Shown: one piece after another, positions 31,404 through 43,084 of the stretch | Layout of the letters: every line of letters starts with the position of its first letter | How positions within the stretch are numbered: position 1 is the first letter of the stretch | From: Hofstenia miamia | Taxonomy: Eukaryota; Xenacoelomorpha; Acoela | Reading direction: 5' to 3' | Length of the DNA: 64,000 bases | Assembly: GCA_004352715.1 (NCBI GenBank) | Contig: SCFE01000039.1 | Coordinates: 902,770 to 966,769, forward strand | Translations under genes and position numbers: made by a program | The notes under the pieces: model-generated | Told to the model about the DNA's origin: nothing | Database searches by the model: none | The model's input: only the letters and a program-made list of their open reading frames with translations

Positions 31404-33958
31404 TTTAAAATTTACGTGGAGAATCTCAAGAATCATTGCAATTTTTAAAAAAACATGTTATTTTGGATAAATTGCAAATTATACTTGGGCAATATATAAA
31501 AATAATTGAACCACAACCCATTGAAAAAATTCTAGGACTGCACCTGCCTTAAAAATCACGAAATCACAAATTAGGTCTAACTGTTGAAAGGCTATTAAAT
31601 TAGTTTAAAAGCTTCCTACAGCCACACATATTATTGGTCGATTTATGACTTAATGGCCATGAAATTTAAAATAAACTTCATTGTGATTATTGTTGAGGAA
31701 TTTTAACTCTAATGGAGCATATTGCTTTCCTTTTATTTTCATAAGCAATTGATAAAATGATATCATAAAGACACTCGAAAACATCCTATGAAACCATGCA
31801 CATGGGTTTCACAAATAATCTTCACTGGCTTCAACTGCCTGGGAAAATTGGCTATCTCACACATAAATTTGCCAGCAAAACTTTGCAATTACAAAAAGCG
31901 AAACTTCAAGGTATAAACTGATTTTTCTGTTACTCTTAGTGCTAAAATGTTCTATTACTCAACAATTTCAGCAAGTTTTGTGATTAATAGCCAATAATTG
32001 GGCCTCTGGTTGGTTTTAAATCAGTTTTGATACTAGCATCTATCTACAGCTTTACAACACACTTGTGTTTTATCAAAAGCAAAAGAATATTAAAGTGTCA
32101 TTGCAGCTTAGAATTTGTTATATTGAGGTTTTTAGATAAAATCAAGCAACTCAGAAAACTATTAAATTCATGGAAGTTATAGCAGTCAGCATCAAAGCAC
32201 TAATACACTTTAAAAAAATAGTAAATTTAATGCCATTTCACAACATTACATTTAAAAACTGGCACTCGTTTTTGTTTTATAAAATAGGCCTGCATAGTTA
32301 CTACAAAATCCCAAAATGGGGAAGATAGGACGTTTTTTTAGTATTATTCTTTGGTATTCTTTAAGCATATTTTATGATTTCTCTACGTTTGCAACCCCAA
32401 GCTTTTGCAAATATACTAAAAACCTATTTTAGGAATAACCCTAATGGTCACCCTGGCAGCTACTACAACAAGAAACCATTTCGATCAAGACTGCCATTTA
32501 CCATTTCAATATCATTCTAAAAGATTCATGCCATGCTTTGAATTTCCCAACCAGAAAGAACACTTAGTTTGAGAAACGTCAGCAGGTACAAGCATTATTA
32601 CAAATCTGACTTAGAAGATGAAAGTTCATATCGATAAGGAAGGTCCGGCGGTTAGCGAAATTATACTATCGGGTCGGTTTGATAAAAAAGAATTATATTC
32701 AAATTAAAATTTAAAACTTAAACCAAAATGTTGCTTGGATTTCAGGTTTCCTTGGATCTCTTTTTCTCGTAACCAAATTTCAGAGAGGGATCCTAATCAC
32801 TCAGAACTCATGTAAAAATGTTTTAATTAAAAATTAAAGCTACATACGCTTGCTGTAGGCTGGGATTGCGGTTCGGTTTACAGAATTTTTAAAACAACAA
32901 AATTTAAAATATTGGAAAAAACAAATAAACACGGCTTTGAGTAACTCGCTATATATCCTAAAAGTTATCTTAGACTTAGACTATCTTAATGAATTAGAAT
33001 TTATCAACATAATCGGAAGTTGTTATACATTCAGCCCTTAAAATGCAAAATTAACAAATGGTTGAATCAGATTCTATCTTTGTTAAATAATGTTTTAATC
33101 TCAAATTTTGCTTTAGTTAAACAAGAATCCACAAAACAACATTAGCATAGAGGGTCATATTTCGCAATTAAAAAAATCAAACTACTGATGATTAGCTTTG
33201 ACAGTGCTTACAGAAATATATTTTTTAAAAATGCAAAGACGGTTAGCTGGTAGAAACGATTTCGATATATCTTAATAATCTTTACATAGAAATTATTCTA
33301 GCCACAATAATTTGCAGAGCTTGAACTAACGGTCGAACATTAGTAAAAATTCAATCAATACAATTGCAAGAAAAATATATTTTAACTATAATATATAATT
33401 TATCTATTCATTTTTTCCTTTAAACTTCTATTCTCACTATTGTCCTTGCGACTCATTTCACCTTACATTATAATGTCATCATTGGAAAGACATTTTCTAC
33501 TTGGCCAACTATACTGTGCTTGGATTCTTTTGAATTTAAAAAAGGAAAAACTTATTCTAGTCGTATTTTGCATAAGTTTTATTGGATTTTTTTGCTTTCT
33601 CGACACTTGGAAGACAACTTCTTGTTTTGTAGGATTATTCAAATAATATATATACAAACTTTTCAATAATGTGTATTTTCTTTGATTCATATTAGCAAAT
33701 ATGATTTCCGTGATAAAGTTCAAATATCATATATAAAAGCATAAATTAATGCCTGAAATAGCGTTTTTAGTCTCTAAAACATGAAATTTCAGAATTCACT
33801 CTCGGCTCAACCATAGTGGCTCTACATGGAGGCACTATCACAAGTCAATGAGTCAAAGTTAAAAGCCTTAATTCGATGACTGATTTGTATAAAAATTAAT
33901 TAAATTTCTAATTATCCGGAAATAAGGTGATTTGAATGTTGATTAGTATGGATAAAAG
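30169..33958. other. Upstream region / first intron of phosphatase gene
   Basis: The missing first exon of the phosphatase should lie here. A less AT-rich patch at about 30600-30660 (minus strand) has an ATG and a GTATTG donor-like site, but its phase does not fit the next exon. A (TA)n tract lies at 31371-31401. Frames at 33440-33646 (+) and 33463-33723 (-) overlap each other and have no support. Confidence 0.4.
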
Positions 33959-34335
33959 CAGGGGTGTATCCAGAACTATTTTTGGGGTCCCAATCGCCCA
34001 ATTGTCTTTTCAAAATTACGACTCATCCTTATATTTCTGAAATAGATTAAACATAGCATGCATCATATTCAACTCTTGCTTACTGCAATGGGAAATAGTC
34101 GAAAATTTCTAAATTTCATTAAATATTATTATGTGTATAATGTTATGGTGAACGGAAAGCTAGAAATTGATTTATTATGAAGTTTGGATTTACGCTTAAA
34201 CACGTATAAATTGCCGCTTTTGTTCCTTGGGTCCACATTCACTCCTACCCTAACTGATGATTAGTCTTAGGAATACAAATAGCTTTGGAATTGTTCCCCA
34301 TTTGGAGGCTGGACCCCTCCAAAATATGGATGAAA
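33959..34335. mobile_element. Probable hAT-like relic
   Basis: The left end CAGGGGTGTATCCAGAAC (33959 onward), followed by a G-rich stretch, looks like a hAT terminus. A roughly complementary C-rich region (GGACCCCTCCAAAATATGG) lies near 34310-34330. The flanks GATAAAAG and GATGAAAG match at 7 of 8 bases. The right terminus lacks the expected CCCTG, so the right boundary is uncertain. It lies directly upstream of the acetyltransferase gene. Confidence 0.35.
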
Positions 34336-34468
34336 GTTTAGCTAATACATTCTTTTTATAATTTCTGTATAGCATTGGAATTCAAATAATTATGCAAATG
34401 AACAAAGATAAGCATGAATTTGAATTGCATATTTGGATGAATGACAAAAGTCACTAAATATCTATTAC

Positions 34469-37400
34469 ATGGCGCCGAAACAGCAAGCTCAAACGTTGAA
34501 TGAAAGCGTAGAAATAGTTAAAGCAACTACTGACCACAAAGAGAAGCTTATTCCATTCCTAGATGTATGTTACACACCAAGCGATCCGCTTTTGGTATCC
34601 CTATTAATGCAGAATGAGGTTACTGTTGAGCAACTGCGAAGTCATACAGAAAAGTTAGTCGAGAACGCTGATTTGAATGGCCACAGTTATATTGCGATTG
34701 ATAAAGCCACTCAACGTATTATAGGTAAGTGCTAAAATTTTAATAACCTAAGATAATAAAGTATGTAACAAATAGAGAATATACACGATCCAAAGTATGC
34801 ATTTTTGAAGATTTCATTCTACAATCCAAAAATTATATAAAAACACTACGTTATGAAAAACACACATTTAACGCGATTCAATGCTTTTTACGGAACTATC
34901 AAATGTTGAAACGGATGAAGAGGCCACATGTATATCAAGCATTAAATTGCGGAGTAAATGACCTCAATGGGTATTAAGGATTATACAGAAATTCAATTGT
35001 ATTGAGGCACAAAATCATTTGAAAACGATTAATGCACTTGTTTGTGTGTGTGTGTGTATGTGTATCAAATGGATGTGTTTCCGCGAAACTGAATGGTTGG
35101 AAATTTTTTAACTGCTAATTTTCTCCGCAATTATTATTTTCAATATTCATTGTGTAGAAAATCTTAAACAATACATTTCCAAAACAGTATTGATAGATTG
35201 TAATATTATGGATCAAATATTGGATCCCCTTGATCAACTACATAATACCTTGCAGTCTATCTATTCCAAGAAGACGGCATTAAAAGTAGATCAATTATCT
35301 GAGATGCTTGGTTTAATTGGTCAATGCAAAAGTGCGATTATCAGAAAAATGGATTCTGCACCTGTTGTTTCAAGATCCTATGTAAATGTTGCTTCATCTA
35401 AATCCTCAGGTAAGAACACTAACAATATTTCTAATAATACTGAAACTGTAATCGTATCTGCTGATGACCGAAAGCTAGTTAGAAATGACATTAAAAAGGT
35501 GGAAATGAATTTGAGTAAAATATCAGATGTGGTTATTAAAAATACACGTGTAAATGGTGGTGGAAAAATTATCGTGAATATTGTAAAGAATATACGAATT
35601 GATAAAGATAAGATATGTGAAAAATTAAAAAGCATTTCCTTAAAATCGCATTTTCCCAAAAAATTAAATCCGACCATCGAATTTTCATACATTCCTTCTT
35701 ATATAGATAAACCAACAAATGAAAATTTTATTGCTAATTTTCTTAAATTTAATAATGATTTAAATCTAAAAAGCGAAGATTTAAAGTTCCTTTACAGTTA
35801 TCAAGTTAAAACTGGGGATTATGTAGTAGTATGCAGAGCTTCTGCTGAAAGTCGCAAGCTATTGTCTGAAGCTACATTTTTGAAATATGGAAACAAAGTA
35901 TGCAATGTGAAAGATTTAATCAAACCCCGTTATTGCATTAAATGTTTATCATTTGGACATTGGAAAAATGAGTGTAATTCAAATGAAACTAATTGTATGT
36001 ATTGTGCAGGAAGTCATTCCTACGTGAACTGTACAGTAAAAAATGATACTTCCAAGCAAATTTGTTTCTGTTGCAAAAATGCTAATGCAGATGAGTTAAA
36101 GACTGCTGCAAGATCACATTTTGCAATGTCAACTAAATGTCCAATATATAGTAAACAATGCGATGTATTAAAAAGTAAAATTTATTGGGGTGATCGTCAT
36201 GATTGACTAGTGAAATGCGCAATTCCTTCATTTATGCTCATTAATGCTCAAAATTTTACAAAATTTTCAGCTAAAGGTAAATTGAACGATTCGTTGAAAA
36301 TTGATTTAAATTCCTACAATGTGGATATTTGTGTTATTACAGAATCATTCTTAAAAACAAAGCATCCTGATTCATATTATATGATTGACAAATTTAATCT
36401 AAAAAGACGTGATCGCATCATTTGCAAATGTACAAAATCTGAGTGCAACTTATCACATGGTGGGGGCGGTTTACTGATATATCTAGCAAAGCATTTAGTT
36501 TGTGAAACAATAAATATCTCTAAGGATGTTGAATCCATGTGGATAAAAATTATGTATCATAGTCTAAAAAGACCTTTGTTGTTAAATGTCACATACTTCC
36601 CTCCTCAAAGTAACACAAAAAATATGTACAATTACTTAAATGATACTCTTATCACGATGACAGATGAATTCCCTAATGCAATTATTCTACTATGTGGAGA
36701 CTGGAATAATTTCAACTTTAATCAATTATTAATTTCTTGGAATCTATGTCTTATTGATTCACCTCCAACGTGAAATAATTCATTTTTGGATAGGTTTTAC
36801 ACAAATTGTCCACATCTCTTCAACTCAGCTACATGCTTTAAACCACATTTTAAAACTGATCATTTAGGATTGGTATTAAAACCTAAAATGCGTTTACCAG
36901 CTGTATGAAAACGAGAATATTTTATTGATTATAGTTTCAAATATAAAGCTTTATTCAATAATAAAATATCTTCTGTAAATTTTGAATCGTTTTGTGAAGA
37001 TGATGATATTGAAAGTGGATTAAGAAACTTTGAAACTTTCTTAAGGGAGCTGATAGACAATACCCTTCCAAAAAATGGGTAACTATTGGTGATTGTGATC
37101 CTTTTTGGGTTACAGCAAGAGTAAAGTACATGTTAAATAAAAAATCCAAAGCAAAAAGAGAACATCAAATATCTGAATTCTTATCATATGATGCTAAGAT
37201 TAAAGATGCTAAACTTAAATCTTGCTGCAGAATGGGTGACAAAAACTGGTGGGAATCAGTTAACAGATATACCCATAGGAAAAATTGTAATAATAAAATA
37301 TTATGGCACATGTTTGAGCCTGATGCTTTAAATCAACAGTTAGCAGAAAGATGTAAATATAAAGAAGGAATTGTGTATGAAACACCACCTATATTTAATA

Positions 37401-40400
37401 TTGATTATAACAATCCAGTGCAAATTCCGCTTAATATTGTATCATACAATTTGCGACATTGTAAAAAGTCTACTCCTGGACCAAATGGAATACCTAATTG
37501 GATATTTAATCATTATTGGGATATTTTGAGCCCTATTTATCATTACTTTTGGAATAAGTTTCTTTCTATTGGAAAATTTCCTATGCATTATAAAAGTGCA
37601 GACCTATATCCATTGCCGAAATGTTCTATTGCAAAAACTAATGATGATATACGTGGCATAAATGTTACATCACTGTCTGCTAGGCTTTTTGAAAAGTGCG
37701 TTCACTCGCAATACATTTCCCCTAGGATTGTAGAAAAAGGTGATAAGTATCAATTTGCTTATAGAAAGCAGCGAAGTACTGAAGACTGCCTTGCTACACT
37801 TCAGTATTTCTGTTTATCACAATTGGATAAGCCATCAGTAAATGGAATTCACCTTATTCTTGTTGATTTTTCAAAAGCATTTGATCATTTGGACCAAAAT
37901 AGAGTGGCAATAGATTTTGATAGATTCATTGATAATACTAATATCTCTAGCTGGCTAAATAATTTTGGTATTGGAAGAAAGCAACGCTTAATTTGGCAAG
38001 GAAATAAATGTGAATATATTTCTACTGATCTGGGGTCTTCACAAGGTACTGTTGGTGGACCTAATATTTATTCTATTGCTAGTGATAGCTTACGTGCAGT
38101 AGGAAATGATAATATTCTATTAAAATATTCAGATGACTCCACTGTTTGTTCCATCTGCTACAATTTTCCAAATTCTATTAAATGTGAAGGTTTAAAAAAG
38201 GAGGTTGAAAATATTTTCAATTGGGCTAGGGATTATGGACTACAGGTTAACATGAAAAAGACTAAGATGCTTAGGTGTTCACTAAAATCATCTTTACCTT
38301 GTTCATGTCTTCCAGTTAAAGATATATCAGAAGTAAGCTCATTTAAAATACTTGGAATTACCTTCCAACAAAACTTTAAATTTTGTGAATATGGAAAAAA
38401 GTTGATTAGTTATTTGAACTTACAAAAGTATATATTTGAAGATCTAAAAAGTAACTTCAATATTAAAGAAAGAAATAAAGTTTTTGAATCACTAATTGTT
38501 AGTAAACTTAGATATTGTTTGGTAATTTATGGTAGTGATGATACAATTCTTAAAAACATAAATATATTTTTGAAAAAATGTTATGATAGACACTATACTG
38601 ACAAAGTTTACGATATTTTTGAAATGCGTCGCAAAGCTGATTTTAATTTATATACACGTATAATGAAGTCACCAAACCACCCTTTATATGAATGTTTCAT
38701 GAAAAATAAAAGGCCTGCACATACTTCAAGATCTTTGAAGCTGTACCATCTACCGCTATGTAGGACAGAAACTTTCAAAAAGTGTTTTGTGAACAGAGTT
38801 CTGTCTACATTATAATAATGTAGCAATCGTTGAAACTGGTAAAATCTCTACTACTCCTCACATTATTGTAGTCACTAAAAATGATTCTTAGTTTGGCATC
38901 ACGCCTTGGATGTTGTTTTCATTTTATTATTAATTAACTTTTATTTATTATTTATTTTAGTTTTGTATTTTAGTTTTTGCTAACCTGTATTTGGTTTTAG
39001 CTTATATTAAATGTCTTAATGTCTTAATGTCTTAATGTGATTTATATTTTGTATTACTTTAAGCTTTGTAATTGCATTGATTTTTTTTACGAGTAAAACA
39101 TCATGAATCATTACATAAAAAGTTTGGAGGCAGGCTATATTCTAACAAAATACGTTCAATAAATTCAAAAAACTACACGTGTGTATTATCAAAATCAACT
39201 ATTGAAAATTGCACAGGAGAATAACAAATATTTAGGACTTTGCATTGCCCAGAAATCACACTCGGACTCAATAATGGAATGCTTTGATAACGAGCTTTCA
39301 GAATCCTTCACTGAGTTGTACGGACAATTATTTAGAAATGTAAAGCTGCCCGTGGGCAGTTGCCTAGTAATCACAGCTTTGGTTGTAAATCCTATATTCA
39401 GAAAAAGAAAGTATGGGACAAAGTTAGTGACAAGATTATTGATTGCAGCATCTCAATCTCTCAAATTCAATGCTTGTGTTGTAGCAGCAACAACGAAAGG
39501 CAGCCATTGCTTATTCACTAATTTAGGGTTTGAGTTTGCAAAGGAATGCAGGTAATACCACATTATTCTATACAATAAAGTCTAATAAAATCTAAATAGC
39601 ATCGCGTAAGAGTAAAAATCAAATAGTTCATAGATATATAATTAAGAGTAGGATGTAGGTCTCATATATTTCGCTAAATAACACAAATTTAAGCCAATTT
39701 ATTAAAATAATTTCATTGAGATTTCTTAGAAAAACTTGTGTAAGCATTATTTACATAAATAAAGCTGATTTCTCTATGTCCCAATAAAATAATATTTAAT
39801 ATTACATCATATTATGATGAATTTCAATATTCAGCTCAGTGTAATTAAACCGCAAAAAATTTACAAATGTGTGTTCGCAGACTTAATATGCAGTGAAGGG
39901 TAAGTAAAATATTACGTATTACTGAGTAGTTTTTAGAAAATATATTACTCGTTAATTATTACTTTCACAAAATAATAACTAATTTATATTAATCGCCACT
40001 TTCCCCATCAATTTTATTCTTACTTAAAAATGTAAGCCTATAATATGTTGCGTATTGAATAAACTAAATCATATATTTTTATATTTTCGTTTATATTTAT
40101 TCTGTTAATTCACAATGTTAGAAAACATTTCAAAAAGGAATTAAATGTAATGCAGTAAAACCCTATACCATTTCACATTCTATTTGCCACTAGCGTCATT
40201 CTATTGGGCAACAGTGTTATTCTATTTGGCAGAGTCATAAAATAAATTCACAGAATAGATTTTTAAAATTTTTATATGTTAAATTTTACTAACTAATAAG
40301 GTCTCTTTGTAAGGGTGACACCAGCTATTATTGTGTATTTATAATTCAAAACGTACCGAATGTTACCAAACTAAAAAAAATATCCTTTTAAATATATATG

Positions 40401-40618
40401 TAGCGTAGGTAATATACAATTATAATATTCTTGGTAATAAGGTAAATGTATTTTGTAGGATATTTACCCTTGTCCAAAAGAAACACAGATACTGAGGATG
40501 AGTAGGAAAGAAGAAAACTCACATTGTCAATGTTTTATGAAACCAACAGTGCTGGAAATGCTTAGCACATCATATTGGTTTACCAATTTTTACAGGATTT
40601 ATTAAGTCTGGCATTTAA

Positions 40619-40653
<35 letters not shown>

Positions 40654-41113
40654 TTTTAGCATAGACGCTATGAAAAGGATAGACCGGAATTTTTATGTTT
40701 ATCTCTCTTTCTCTTTTGTATAAATTTTAAATATATTTATTTGATTCTGTCAAATAGAATAATACTATTGCCAAATAGAATGGAGCTATTGCCATTCAGA
40801 CTGACGCTTGCCAAATAGAATAACGCTAGTATCAAATAGAATGACGTTAGTGCAAATAGAATGGGAAATGATATAGAAGTAACACATAAGTAACGAATTA
40901 TAGCAATGCGCTACTACTATATTATTGTTGTGCGGCATATTATCCGCTACTAAGTTGCAATATATTTAGTAACGTGTTAGCGTTACACCCAAATCTATAT
41001 ACATGTGTATATATTAGTGAAGGCCAAATACAAATATAGAAGGCGGTTTTTATCAAGTGTGAAATAACAAAATTCAATTTGTTTTGCAATGATGCAGGAA
41101 TATTTGCGGTATA

Positions 41114-41158
<45 letters not shown>

Positions 41159-42407
41159 NNNNNNNNNNNNNNNNNNNNNNNNNNNNNNNNNNNNNNNNNN
41201 NNNNNNNNNNNNNNNNNNNNNNNNNNNNNNNNNNNNNNNNNNNNNNNNNNNNNNNNNNNNNNNNNNNNNNNNNNNNNNNNNNNNNNNNNNNNNNNNNNNN
41301 NNNNNNNNNNNNNNNNNNNNNNNNNNNNNNNNNNNNNNNNNNNNNNNNNNNNNNNNNNNNNNNNNNNNNNNNNNNNNNNNNNNNNNNNNNNNNNNNNNNN
41401 NNNNNNNNNNNNNNNNNNNNNNNNNNNNNNNNNNNNNNNNNNNNNNNNNNNNNNNNNNNNNNNNNNNNNNNNNNNNNNNNNNNNNNNNNNNNNNNNNNNN
41501 NNNNNNNNNNNNNNNNNNNNNNNNNNNNNNNNNNNNNNNNNNNNNNNNNNNNNNNNNNNNNNNNNNNNNNNNNNNNNNNNNNNNNNNNNNNNNNNNNNNN
41601 NNNNNNNNNNNNNNNNNNNNNNNNNNNNNNNNNNNNNNNNNNNNNNNNNNNNNNNNNNNNNNNNNNNNNNNNNNNNNNNNNNNNNNNNNNNNNNNNNNNN
41701 NNNNNNNNNNNNNNNNNNNNNNNNNNNNNNNNNNNNNNNNNNNNNNNNNNNNNNNNNNNNNNNNNNNNNNNNNNTATATATATATATTATATATATACAC
41801 GCGCATTTTAATACCTTCGATCCTCGTAGCTTTCTTATATTTTTATTCCAAATATCGTAGTTATTAAAACTATTTCGAAACCTTAACATTCGCACCATCC
41901 CTAGTATATATTAGAATTGCAATTGAGAACCGATTATCACGAAAAGTACCATTCAATTCTGATTACAGCAAAATTTGATTCTCGATTCCATATCTGTCCT
42001 TTCACAATTTTTTTTTTAATTATTTGATATCGAAATTTTGATAAATTTGTGAATATGCCTATTTTATTAAGTTTACTTACTTTAATGTTGAATTGTGTTC
42101 TGTACTAACTAATTCAAAAAACTAACTTAAGATAATAAAATGGATAAAATAGTGCTTTAGATATCAACGTTTCAAGTTGGAACCAGACTGTGTAGCCTTC
42201 AGAAAAACAGCCAATCACAAAGCAATCAAGTTATTTTATGTTGCAATAGACATTAAAAGAAGAGGAAAGGTTAAAACTGTTTCAAATTCGAAATTTGAAG
42301 AAAGTAGCGAGGAAGAGGATGATTTTATTTCCACAAATGGCAGTTCAGAATTTACATCAACTGATGAGGAAAGTATTCTGGAGAGCTCTGGAAGCAAGAA
42401 TTATTAA
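34469..42407 (+). CDS. GNAT-family N-acetyltransferase (arylalkylamine type-like), three exons
   Basis: Host gene for an acetyl-CoA-dependent N-acetyltransferase. Exons are 34469-34724, 39236-39551 and 42161-42407. They use GT-AG sites with matching phases (1, 2, 0) and total 819 bases, or 272 residues plus stop. Exon 1 begins MAPKQQAQ and ends in a strand completed across the splice as RIIG-LCIAQ. Exon 2 has TALVVNPIFRKRKYGTKLV, the acetyl-CoA-binding motif A (R-x-x-x-x-G) of the GNAT fold, then NLGFEFAKE. Exon 3 completes the fold and ends in an acidic, serine-rich tail (FEESSEEEDDF). Length and order fit the dopamine/arylalkylamine acetyltransferase-like group of invertebrates; the substrate cannot be read. 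Intron 1 (4.5 kb) carries a LINE and intron 2 (2.6 kb) a foldback element and a gap. Confidence 0.85.
35208..36206 (+). CDS. LINE ORF1, zinc-knuckle nucleic-acid-binding protein
   Basis: Starting at the ATG at 35208, this frame encodes 332 residues. The N-terminal half is helical and lysine-rich, as in LINE ORF1 proteins that coat the RNA. The C-terminus has three Cys/His knuckles: CIKCLSFGHWKNEC (Cys-x2-Cys-x4-His-x4-Cys), then CMYCAGSHSYVNC, then CFCCKN with a later His/Cys pair (SHFAMSTKC). It is intact. The stop is TGA followed by CTAG, and the next frame (36210 onward) is in the same reading frame. Confidence 0.85.
   Translation: MDQILDPLDQLHNTLQSIYSKKTALKVDQLSEMLGLIGQCKSAIIRKMDSAPVVSRSYVNVASSKSSGKNTNNISNNTETVIVSADDRKLVRNDIKKVEMNLSKISDVVIKNTRVNGGGKIIVNIVKNIRIDKDKICEKLKSISLKSHFPKKLNPTIEFSYIPSYIDKPTNENFIANFLKFNNDLNLKSEDLKFLYSYQVKTGDYVVVCRASAESRKLLSEATFLKYGNKVCNVKDLIKPRYCIKCLSFGHWKNECNSNETNCMYCAGSHSYVNCTVKNDTSKQICFCCKNANADELKTAARSHFAMSTKCPIYSKQCDVLKSKIYWGDRHD
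36210..38815 (+). pseudogene. LINE ORF2: endonuclease and reverse transcriptase, broken
   Basis: The first part (36210-36773) is an apurinic-type endonuclease: VDICVITESF, GGGLLIYL, TYFPPQS and LLCGDWNNF are recognisable active-site strands. The second part (37130-38815) is a reverse transcriptase with NVTSLSARLFEKC, LVDFSKAFDHLD (domain A), SSQGTVGGP (domain B), LKYSDDST (catalytic Y-x-DD) and FKILGITF. In-frame TGA codons at 36771-36773 and 36906-36908, and a one-base frame change in the A-run at about 37071-37076, break it. The endonuclease reads LLCGDW where GDF is commoner. Both TGA stops fall where related elements often have Arg, consistent with CGA-to-TGA decay. Confidence 0.85.
39011..39036 (+). 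repeat. ATGTCTTA octamer tail of LINE
   Basis: Three tandem copies of ATGTCTTA followed by a partial one (ATG) mark the 3' end of the LINE. Confidence 0.85.
40164..40875. mobile_element. Foldback element with 21-bp iterated motif
   Basis: The ends are inverted: TATACCATTTCACATTCTAT on the left, and the complement of TATATCATTTCCCATTCTAT on the right. Inside each end the motif CAAATAGAAT(G/A)(A/C) with a CGCTAGT-like spacer is repeated at about 21-bp spacing: about six copies at 40750-40865 and three copies at 40173-40240 in the opposite sense. The centre contains a (TA)n tract (40621-40650). No coding sequence. The target duplication may be TATA or TA. It lies in intron 2 of the acetyltransferase gene. 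Confidence 0.75.
41111..41804. repeat. (TA)n microsatellite with 616-N gap
   Basis: TA repeats lie on both sides of the gap 41159-41774, which suggests the assembly broke in the microsatellite. This is within intron 2 of the acetyltransferase gene. Confidence 0.95.
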
Positions 42408-43050
42408 CTCAACATTGCAATATTGACTTAGAATTTTAGTAGTTTATTAATATCTATTATTACTCATTACAACCAAATAAGTTAGTCATAGAGGAGAATA
42501 CAGGAAAGCTAGTTCCAACATGCAAAAATTTTCTAAAACAAATATTTGGCTACACAGATTAACCATATAAACTGCTACTATACATCAGGAAATAGTATTC
42601 TTTACAGAAATACTAGACATCAGTATAAACCTTGCGTGTTTTGAATTTTAGAGATTAATGTAAATCTCACGACCCTGAGTGTAACATAAAAACCACAGAC
42701 TTTCAATATTGACATTGTTTGCATTGCATGGTTACAGTAGACAATATTATCACCTACAAAAGCATCTATGATCAATTTCTGTCAGGAAGGTTTTGTCGGA
42801 CATTTTACTCTACAATAACTAAACTGATGTAATATTTTTCAATAGTTTAAATTAAGAGCACTTAATTATGTACATGAAATGAAAAATGGAAGAATAATTT
42901 AAATATTCGATTAAATATCAAGAAAATTCTACTGTGCAAACAACAAATACTGCTGCAAATTATTTGCCTAAATCGCACAATCAACACTTATGATTTTTTG
43001 AGTTTATAATAACAGATTTATGGAATGATGAAACCCAAATCAGGGCTCAT

Positions 43051-43084
<34 letters not shown>

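Larger units (their letters stand above)
35100..39040 (+). mobile_element. Non-LTR retrotransposon in acetyltransferase intron 1
   Basis: A nearly full-length LINE in the same orientation as the host gene: ORF1 with zinc knuckles (35208-36206), ORF2 with endonuclease and reverse transcriptase (36210-38815), and a 3' region ending in an ATGTCTTA octamer array (39011-39036). A simple-repeat tail and the endonuclease-polymerase layout fit the CR1/L2/Jockey group. The 5' boundary is not defined; no target duplication was established. Its 3' end is only about 200 bases before the host acceptor at 39235. Confidence 0.85.

Noticed and set aside
35378-35692. A 104-codon minus-strand frame over LINE ORF1
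   Set aside because: Antisense shadow of ORF1, Phe/Ile/Leu-rich only because the plus strand is Lys-rich.
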